Source of the DNA: JAHEZL01 sp964406465
Lineage (GTDB): Bacteria; Bacteroidota; Bacteroidia; Flavobacteriales_C; GCA-002722245
Assembly (NCBI GenBank): GCA_964406465.1
Contig: CAYORT010000041.1
Location: 1-12,119, forward strand
Direction: 5' to 3'
Length of the DNA stretch: 12,119 nt
Part shown: positions 1 through 5,333 of the stretch, piece by piece
Numbering within the stretch: the first letter of the stretch is position 1
Layout of the letters: each line of letters starts with the position of its first letter
Program-made: the position numbers and the translations under genes
The notes under the pieces: model-generated
Database searches by the model: none
What the model saw: only the letters and a program-made list of their open reading frames with translations
Told to the model about the DNA's origin: nothing

Positions 1-52
1 TCGTTTTTATAAATTCAACTTTTAAATGGCCAACTTTCAGGGAAGCCTACAA

Positions 53-118
53 TGGGAAGACGTAAATAAAATACATATTTGCAATAGAAAGGATATAGAT
101 TTTATTTACGTCTATCCA
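53..118. repeat. 66-bp imperfect inverted repeat at the broken end of yciI
   Basis: The arms 53-72 and 99-118 are complementary at 18 of 20 positions, and the inner 15 bp (58-72 and 99-113, core CGTAAATAAAAT) are perfect. The 26-bp centre (73-98) is AT-rich and not symmetric. The repeat has no adjacent U-tract on either strand, so it is not a standard intrinsic terminator. Its right edge abuts the stop codon of the truncated YciI frame (119-121). It could be a cruciform or RNA hairpin, the scar of an insertion, or an assembly or amplification artefact. Confidence 0.75.
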
Positions 119-256
119 CTATTTGAAGTTTTCACTCAGTAGTCCTGTCCAATATTCAACGTGTTTTTGCATAATCGCCTTTTCGTCAGCAGACATATCC
201 AACATAAATGTTGGACGCGGAGGATTGAGTTTAAAGAAAAATTGTTGTTTGTCCAT
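119..256 (-). pseudogene. YciI-family protein, N-terminal remnant
   Basis: The reading frame encodes 45 residues, beginning MDKQQFFFKLNPPRPTF and continuing through DMSADEKAIMQKHVEYWTGLL to a TAG stop. This looks like the start of YCII-related proteins: a first beta strand with FFFKL-PPRPTF, then an acidic helix with the conserved HV-YW segment. Complete members are roughly 90-150 residues and continue into a VFGPV-DP-G strand. That part is absent here, and none of the frames downstream in the window resembles it. The gene lies 63 bp downstream of yggS on the same strand, so it was probably co-transcribed. The coding match ends at the edge of an inverted repeat, which suggests disruption rather than natural termination. 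The family assignment is from motif memory only. Confidence 0.6.
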
Positions 257-319
257 ATCTTGATTAATACAGTTTTGTTTCTGTCACTATTTTGTGTCGC
301 CCTATTACAGATGGGAAAC

Positions 320-982
320 CTACCTCCCACCAAAAATACTAGAACCAACTCTTACCATGGTACTACCTTCTAGAATGGCTAAAAGATAATCTCCCGACAT
401 ACCCATTGATATTTCATTAAAGCGTTCTTTCTCATTGAAATGAGCACTTTTCAATTGATTGAAATAGGCTTTTAGTTGTTTGAATTCTTTTTTGATTTGT
501 TCTTGATTGTCGGTAAATGTAGCCATGCCCATAACACCGCACACCTCTATATTCTTGAGTTCTTTGAAGGCACTAGAGTTTAAAAGCTCTTGAACTTCGC
601 TCATTGAAAAACCAAATTTTGTTTCTTCTTCGGCAATATGGAATTGAAGCAAAACATTAATTGTTCTGTTGTTTTTTAGCGCTTGCTTATTGATTTCTTG
701 CAGCAAACTAAGACTATCTACAGAATGAATTAAAGACACAAACGGAGCAATGTATTTCACCTTATTGCTTTGCATATGACCTATCATATGCCACTCTATA
801 TCACTAGGTAAATCTTTTTGTTTAGCAGCCAATTCCTGGGCTTTGTTTTCACCAAAAATTCTTTGTCCGCTTTGATACGCCTCTATAATTGCTTCGTTTG
901 GTTTTGTTTTAGAAACCGCAATTAGTTTTACTCCCGAAGGGATGGTAGATAATATATTCTTAAGATTTTGTGAAATGCTCAT
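320..982 (-). CDS. yggS: YggS/PROSC (PLPBP) pyridoxal phosphate homeostasis protein
   Basis: This is a complete 220-residue member of the YggS/PLPBP family, cytosolic PLP-binding proteins with an alanine-racemase-like TIM barrel. They buffer free pyridoxal 5'-phosphate and affect amino-acid and keto-acid balance, with no known catalytic activity. Visible landmarks are LIAVSKTKP with the predicted PLP-binding Lys25, FGENKAQEL (about 43-51), WHMIGHMQSNKVKYIAP (about 64-80), SVDS, GVMGMATFTDN, and the C-terminal SMGMSGDYLLAI then GSTMVRVGSSIFGGR phosphate-binding region. Length matches the family. It lies 111 bp downstream of the DUF1015 gene and is followed by the yciI remnant, all on one strand. 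TACCTTTA (987-994, minus strand), just before the ATG, resembles a Bacteroidota -7 element, but it would give an almost leaderless transcript and has no clear -33 partner. Confidence 0.95.
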   Translation of the reverse strand: MSISQNLKNILSTIPSGVKLIAVSKTKPNEAIIEAYQSGQRIFGENKAQELAAKQKDLPSDIEWHMIGHMQSNKVKYIAPFVSLIHSVDSLSLLQEINKQALKNNRTINVLLQFHIAEEETKFGFSMSEVQELLNSSAFKELKNIEVCGVMGMATFTDNQEQIKKEFKQLKAYFNQLKSAHFNEKERFNEISMGMSGDYLLAILEGSTMVRVGSSIFGGR

Positions 983-1093
983 GATGTAAAGGTAAAAAAG
1001 ATTGGCACCGTTCTAAAATGAAAGAGAATTATAGTTTGAATTTTAGGGCAATAGTTCCTTCGGGGTACCTCAGGATGACATACTGGATAAGCG

Positions 1094-1951
1094 CTACTGT
1101 CCTATTAGTAAATCATACACCACCAGCCCAGTCTTCAATTTAGGTAAAATCCAGGTCGATTTTGGAGGCAACACCTCTCCCCTTTGTGTAATACTTTTGA
1201 TCTCTTGAAAAGTGTATTTTTTTTCACCTTCTTGAAAAGGTTCTATGTCGATATTGTCTTCATCAAGCAAGATGCTCATGAAGTATTTTTCTTCTTTATT
1301 TTCTTGAAAATTGCGCCATGAACTTTGTATGCGGTGATGACCATCGGCCACTAATAAATACTGTACTTTTTCAAATTCTATCTGCAGCTGCTCCACCATC
1401 GTTTTATCGCTTATTTGCCATAATTCGTGTAAGTCTTTATTAGCATCTTTAAACTGTAAAAAAGTCGACTTTTGAACTTCCCCATTCATTATCTTTTGAA
1501 TAGGAATATTTCTATCATAAATCAAGGCAACAGGCTCGGCATTGAGTTTAACCTCTTTGATATATTGAGCCAAAATATTTTCTCGCTTTTCTATAGTCTT
1601 TTCGTGTAAGTGAATTGTTTTATTCTCTAAATCGCGCAGGTCACTTAGGGCGATTAATCCGAGGTAAGAGCGACTAGCGGTGGTTTTACGGTACAGAACA
1701 AATGATGCTTTATCACTTGCTTGCAGCCATCCTTTATTTACGAAATCGGCAAAGCGTTTTCGCACCAATTTATAAAAATCACTTTTGTGCATATTGGCAT
1801 CGCGATGTATCACATTAACGAAAGACAATTCGTGATTTCGAATGATTTCGTGCACCTTCTCCTTTGAATATGAGTCGTAAGAATCGATAGCTACCGAAGC
1901 AGCGATATCTAACTTAGGAGAGAAAAATATGAAAGGTTTGAGCTTTGCCAT
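1094..1951 (-). CDS. DUF1015 family protein, compact form
   Basis: The 285-residue product is recognised as DUF1015 by the N-terminus (MAKLKPFIFF, with the Pro-Phe of the usual 'PF-A-RP' start), the YLLVADGHHR motif (ADGHHR at 202-207), and the C-terminal PPKSTWILPKLKTGL segment. Usual members are about 400 residues. Here the chain goes from MSILLDEDNIDIEPF (about 225-239) to the terminal PPKST block (262-266) with only about 20 residues between, so about 100 residues of the standard domain are missing. There is no frameshift or stop, so it may be a genuine short subfamily. The biochemical function is not established from this sequence. The DGHHR motif recalls the ParB/sulfiredoxin-type free serine kinases, which is only a hint. 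The gene diverges from slyD and precedes yggS. Its ATG directly follows a GC-rich hairpin. Confidence 0.8.
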   Translation of the reverse strand: MAKLKPFIFFSPKLDIAASVAIDSYDSYSKEKVHEIIRNHELSFVNVIHRDANMHKSDFYKLVRKRFADFVNKGWLQASDKASFVLYRKTTASRSYLGLIALSDLRDLENKTIHLHEKTIEKRENILAQYIKEVKLNAEPVALIYDRNIPIQKIMNGEVQKSTFLQFKDANKDLHELWQISDKTMVEQLQIEFEKVQYLLVADGHHRIQSSWRNFQENKEEKYFMSILLDEDNIDIEPFQEGEKKYTFQEIKSITQRGEVLPPKSTWILPKLKTGLVVYDLLIGQ

Positions 1952-1952
1952 G

Positions 1953-1978
1953 CCCCTCTTATACTTCCAAAGGAGGGG
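1953..1978 (-). promoter_or_regulatory. GC-rich hairpin next to the DUF1015 start codon
   Basis: Positions 1953-1960 and 1971-1978 pair over eight positions (CCCCTC with GAGGGG, then one G-T wobble and one T-A pair) around a 10-nt loop. In the minus-strand mRNA the hairpin ends one base before the DUF1015 ATG and includes the only purine-rich tract (AAGAGGGG) near it. It could hinder ribosome access, or be part of a dispersed intergenic repeat, since similar CCCCTC/GAGGGG blocks are common between Bacteroidota genes. The structure is seen; the role is inferred. Confidence 0.35.
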
Positions 1979-2023
1979 GAATAGTTTCTTTACAAATCAT
2001 TTTAATAAACTATTTCAAAAACT

Positions 2024-2031
2024 TACCTTCG
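2024..2031 (+). promoter_or_regulatory. Possible -7 element for slyD
   Basis: TACCTTCG fits TAnnTTTG with one mismatch. It lies 24 bp before the slyD ATG, giving a predicted start of transcription near 2038 and a leader of about 18 nt. No TTG is present at the right -33 distance, so this is a weak call. Confidence 0.35.
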
Positions 2032-2055
2032 CCTAAATTATTTTTAAAAATACTT

Positions 2056-2535
2056 ATGAAGATTAAAAAAAACTCAGTAGTGGCGATCACTTATACACTG
2101 AAGAATGATGAAGGAGTAGTCCTTGATTCAAGTGTAGGTAAAGAGAGCCTGTATTATTTGCATGGCAATGGTAATTTGGTGATCGGACTCGAAGAAGAGT
2201 TAGAGAATAAAGCCAAAGGTGATAAATTTTCTGTTGCTGTTCCGGCTGAAAAAGGATATGGAATGCCAGATGCTAAATTGGTACAACAAGTTCCGCTTTC
2301 TGCTTTTGGTACAAACAAAGTAGAAGTTGGTATGCAGTTTCATGCTGAAGGGCAGCACGGACAAGTTGTAGTGACTGTTACAGATATTAAAGGAGATCAA
2401 GTAACTGTAGATGGTAACCATCCATTGGCAGGAGTTACTTTAAACTTTGATATCGTTGTTGACGAAGTTAGAGAGGCTACAGCCGACGAAATTGCTCACG
2501 GACATGTTCACGGTCCGGGTGGCCACCACCACTAA
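2056..2535 (+). CDS. slyD: SlyD-like FKBP-type peptidyl-prolyl cis-trans isomerase
   Basis: The product is a 159-residue cytosolic FKBP of the SlyD type, which catalyses cis-trans isomerisation of X-Pro bonds and acts as a folding chaperone. In order it has an FKBP N-terminal strand set (residues 1-65, with NDEGVVLDSS and YLHGNGNLVIGLEEEL), the insert-in-flap chaperone domain (about 68-118, after AEKGYGMPD), the closing FKBP part with the family signature NHPLAG (121-126) followed by LNFDIVV, and a histidine-rich tail (HGHVHGPGGHHH, 148-159) likely to bind Ni2+ or similar metals. The ATG at 2056 is chosen because the homologous sequence begins with MKIKKNSVVAI. An in-frame ATG at 1945 would add 37 residues unlike the family and would overlap the divergent DUF1015 gene. 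A bidirectional terminator follows at once. Confidence 0.95.
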   Translation: MKIKKNSVVAITYTLKNDEGVVLDSSVGKESLYYLHGNGNLVIGLEEELENKAKGDKFSVAVPAEKGYGMPDAKLVQQVPLSAFGTNKVEVGMQFHAEGQHGQVVVTVTDIKGDQVTVDGNHPLAGVTLNFDIVVDEVREATADEIAHGHVHGPGGHHH

Positions 2536-2540
2536 AAATT

Positions 2541-2575
2541 AAAAGGCCCCGTTTGTTAACGGGGCCTTTTTTATT
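2541..2575. terminator. Bidirectional intrinsic terminator between slyD and clpC
   Basis: Arms 2541-2553 and 2558-2570 (AAAAGGCCCCGTT and its exact complement) form a perfect 13-bp stem with a TGTT loop. T-rich tails lie on both sides: TTTTTT reaching into 2572 on the plus strand, and TTTTAATTTTT on the minus strand. It starts five bases after the slyD stop and ends at the clpC stop (2574-2576), so it probably serves both convergent genes. Confidence 0.93.
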
Positions 2576-5135
2576 ATTCACCTTCTTGTTCAGGTTCTTC
2601 TTTGGTTTTCTTCTTCTTTGGTTTAGTGATTTTCAAAGTGATTTCGTTTTTCTCTTTGTCGAAATCAACCTGAATAGCATCACCTTCCTTCAAATTAGAT
2701 TTGATGATCTCTTCTGCAACGGCATCTTCCAAGTATTTTTGGATAGCGCGTTTTAACGGACGAGCACCATATTCACTATCAAAACCTTTGTTCTCGATAT
2801 AATCTTTAGCTTCAGTAGAAACTTTTAAAGATAAGCCAAGAGTAGATACACGTTTGTATAGTTTCTCTAGTTCGATATCGATAATTTGGTGGATGTCTTC
2901 TTTGCTTAAAGAGTTGAACAAGATTACGTCGTCAATTCTATTCAAGAACTCAGGAGCAAAAGATTTCTTCAAAGCACCAGTGATTACACTTTTCGCATTT
3001 TCATCGGCTGCAGTTAATTTAGCGTTGGTTTGGAAACCAACACCTGTACCGAATTCTTTCAACTTACGCGTACCGATGTTAGAAGTCATGATGATAACAG
3101 TGTTTCTGAAATCGATCTTTCTTCCAAGGCTGTCGGTCATGTGTCCGTCATCCAATGCTTGCAACAACAAGTTAAATACATCTGGATGCGCCTTTTCAAT
3201 CTCATCTAACAACACGATAGAATATGGCTTTCTTCTAACCTTCTCTGTTAATTGTCCGCCCTCTTCGTAACCAACATACCCCGGAGGCGCACCAATCAAT
3301 CTAGAAATAGCAAATTTCTCCATGTATTCACTCATATCGATACGAATTATTGCTTCTTCGGTATCGAATAAGAACTTAGCCAATTCTTTAGCCAATTGAG
3401 TTTTACCAACCCCAGTTGGACCAAGGAAGATAAATGAACCAATTGGTTTGTTAGGATCTTTTAATCCGGCACGGTTACGTTGAATAGCTTTTACTACTTT
3501 ATCAATAGCGTCGGCCTGACCGATAACTTTACCTTTTAAATCTTCTGGCATGCGCGCCAACTTACCGCTTTCTTTTTCTGCGATACGTTTGGTTGGAATA
3601 CCCGTCATCATACCAATTACTTCAGCAACGTCATCTTCGTTTACTGTTTCGCGGTTGTTTTTAGTTTCGTCTTCCCAACGTTTTTTAGCATCTTCTAATT
3701 TTTCAATCAGTTGACGTTCTCTATCTCTTAGACGAGCTGCTTCTTCGTATTTCTGACTTTTCACCACTTTATTTTTCTCCTCTTTGATACCTTCGATATC
3801 TTTTTCGATATCTAAGATTTCTTTAGGAACATTGATGTTGGTGATATGTACACGAGAACCAGCCTCATCTAAAGCATCAATAGCTTTATCTGGCAAGTGA
3901 CGATCGGTGATGTATCTAGCAGAAAGCTTAACACAGGCAGCAATAGCTTCAGGTGTATAGATTACATTATGATGATCTTCGTATTTCTCTTTAACGTTAT
4001 TCAAAATTTGAATGGTCTCATCAACAGTTGTTGGCTCAACATTTACCCTTTGGAATCTTCGTCCGAGGGGACAATCTTTCTAAATGTACTCACGGTATTC
4101 ATCTAAAGTTGTTGCGCCAATGCATTGCAGCTCACCACGCGCTAAGGCAGGTTTAAACATGTTAGAGGCATCAAGTGAGCCAGAAGCACCACCAGCACCG
4201 ATTATAGTATGAATCTCGTCGATGAAAAGAATCACTTCAGGTGATTTCTCCAACTCGTTCATCACCGCTTTCATTCTTTCTTCAAATTGTCCGCGGTACT
4301 TTGTACCAGCCACTAAAGACGCTAGGTCTAAAGTCACAATTCTTTTACCGAACAATACTCTAGAAACCTTTCTTTGAATGATTCTTAGGGCCAAACCTTC
4401 GGCGATGGCTGATTTACCCACCCCAGGTTCACCAATCAAAATTGGATTGTTTTTTTTTCTTCTACTTAAAATTTGAGAAACTCTCTCAATTTCTTTTTCT
4501 CTACCAACTATTGGATCTAATCTGCCTTCGATAGCCATTTTAGTAAGGTCTCTACCAAAATTATCTAGAACCGGAGTTTTAGATTTGGTATCGACTGGTT
4601 TTTTGGCTGCCGGACCAGAGGAAAATTCATTGGCATCGTCATCATTATCGTCATCAGCAGGAGTTCCTGGCAATTCAGATTTAGGACCTGTTTCGGTTTC
4701 GTCTTCTACTACGTGCATTTCTTCTTTGATTGAATCGTAATCGATGTTGTAGTCATCAAATACTTTGGTTATTATATTGTCTTCGTCTTTCAATATGGAC
4801 AAAAGCAAGTGTTCGGTACCTATCATCTGACTTTTAAACAACTTGGCTTCTAGGTAAGTTATTTTAAGAGCTCTTTCGGCTTGTTTCACCAAAGGGATGT
4901 TGCCTGGCTGATTAAAATTCTTTGATTTCGATTTGATATTGGTTTCTATTGATTTTCTCAATTCAGCCAAATCAACTTTAAGATTCTTCAAAATCTTAAC
5001 CGCATTGCCTTCTCCTTCTCGCAAAATGCCCAGAAAAAGATGCTCCACGCCAATGTAATCGTGGCCCAAACGAAGCGCTTCTTCGCGGCTATACGTGATT
5101 ACATCTTTAACTCTTGGTGAAAACTTTGCTTCCAT
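2574..5135 (-). pseudogene. clpC: ClpC-type AAA+ unfoldase, frame interrupted by one TAG
   Basis: ClpC/MecB is the Hsp100 hexamer that unfolds proteins and feeds them to ClpP. The frame has 853 codons before the stop, normal for Bacteroidota ClpC. The start is MEAKFSPRVKD at 5135; an upstream ATG at 5192 adds 19 residues unlike the family. In order: Clp_N repeats (1-145), acidic linker (about 146-185, with DDDNDDD), NBD1 with Walker A GEPGVGKS (235-242) and Walker B VILFIDE (301-307), UVR middle region (about 451-487), NBD2 with Walker A GPTGVGKT (572-579), the VGF ClpP-docking tripeptide (699-701), the NRID Arg-finger region (732-735), sensor 2 GARPLKR, and a Lys/Glu-rich tail. Codon 352 is TAG where a Glu is expected, and codons 355, 356 and 358 are also altered. 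Frame and conservation resume at once. Without readthrough or an error, ClpC would end inside NBD1 before the arginine fingers. The gene diverges from gyrA. Confidence 0.9.
4059..4082 (-). other. clpC: Nonsense codon and clustered substitutions in clpC
   Basis: The minus strand reads ATT TAG AAA GAT TGT CCC CTC GGA CGA AGA TTC. The family-invariant protein here is I-E-K-D-G-A-L-E-R-R-F. So Glu352 is a stop, Gly355 is Cys, Ala356 is Pro and Glu358 is Gly. Each can arise by one base change from an expected codon (GAG, GGT, GCC, GAA). There is no indel, and the flanking codons match the family on both sides. Four unlikely changes within 21 bases point to a local sequence error, a minority or chimeric read, or a recent damaged allele. 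Confidence 0.85.
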
Positions 5136-5158
5136 AATAAATCTTTGTAAATATACTA

Positions 5159-5192
5159 CAAGGGTAAATATATTCAAAAATAAGAACACCAA
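5159..5192 (-). promoter_or_regulatory. Possible clpC promoter
   Basis: On the minus strand, TTG (5190-5192), a 23-bp spacer and TACCCTTG (5159-5166, one mismatch to TAnnTTTG) sit 23 bp before the clpC start. A perfect TATTTTTG at 5175-5182 is an alternative -7 element but lacks a well-spaced TTG. The call is weak. Confidence 0.3.
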
Positions 5193-5214
5193 TACTTTTA
5201 AGCCTTTGTTTCAA

Positions 5215-5242
5215 TTGTTAATTTCTAACAAAAATTTGTTAG
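5215..5242. promoter_or_regulatory. Phased TTGTTA half-sites, candidate operator between clpC and gyrA
   Basis: There are three half-sites: TTGTTA at 5215-5220, its complement TAACAA at 5226-5231, and TTGTTA again at 5236-5241. The first two form a dyad with a 5-bp spacer. The last two form a perfect 18-bp dyad, CTAACAAAAATTTGTTAG (5225-5242, 8-bp arms). The dyad centres are 10.5 bp apart, and the two direct copies are 21 bp apart, i.e. one and two helical turns. The site lies just upstream of the putative clpC promoter and about 30-50 bp upstream of that of gyrA. Protein binding is inferred, and the site is in AT-rich DNA where chance dyads are more frequent. Confidence 0.4.
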
Positions 5243-5268
5243 TAAGTGAGGGGTAAAAAATTCTGTTA

Positions 5269-5293
5269 TTGGAGGGGGTATTTAGTATTTTCG
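5269..5293 (+). promoter_or_regulatory. Possible gyrA promoter
   Basis: TATTTTCG (5286-5293) matches TAnnTTTG with one mismatch and lies 40 bp before the gyrA ATG. The nearest TTG (5269-5271) leaves only a 14-bp spacer, shorter than usual. The call is weak. Confidence 0.3.
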
Positions 5294-5333
5294 TTGCCCT
5301 GTATAATATTAATATACTTTATATATAGTTACT

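Noticed and set aside
53..118. Integron attC site
   Set aside because: The palindrome size is right, but no GTTRRRY/RYYYAAC core sites are present and no integrase is near.
161..373. Short plus- and minus-strand frames over yggS/yciI, clpC, gyrA and the MFS gene
   Set aside because: They overlap well-supported genes in other frames, lack family motifs and have biased composition typical of antisense shadows.
1945..2055. N-terminal extension of SlyD from an ATG at 1945
   Set aside because: The 37 extra residues are unlike FKBPs, would overlap the divergent DUF1015 start, and run through the hairpin and the likely promoter.
2574..4004. The C-terminal half of clpC as a separate gene starting at TTG 4004
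   Set aside because: It is in the same frame as the upstream part, the TTG is Leu378 inside a conserved helix, and no ribosome-binding signal precedes it. One interrupted gene explains everything.
4080..4082. TAG recoded as a sense codon (readthrough) in clpC
   Set aside because: gyrA, yggS, the DUF1015 gene and the MFS gene all end in TAG, and neighbouring codons in clpC are also altered, which fits error or mutation better than recoding.
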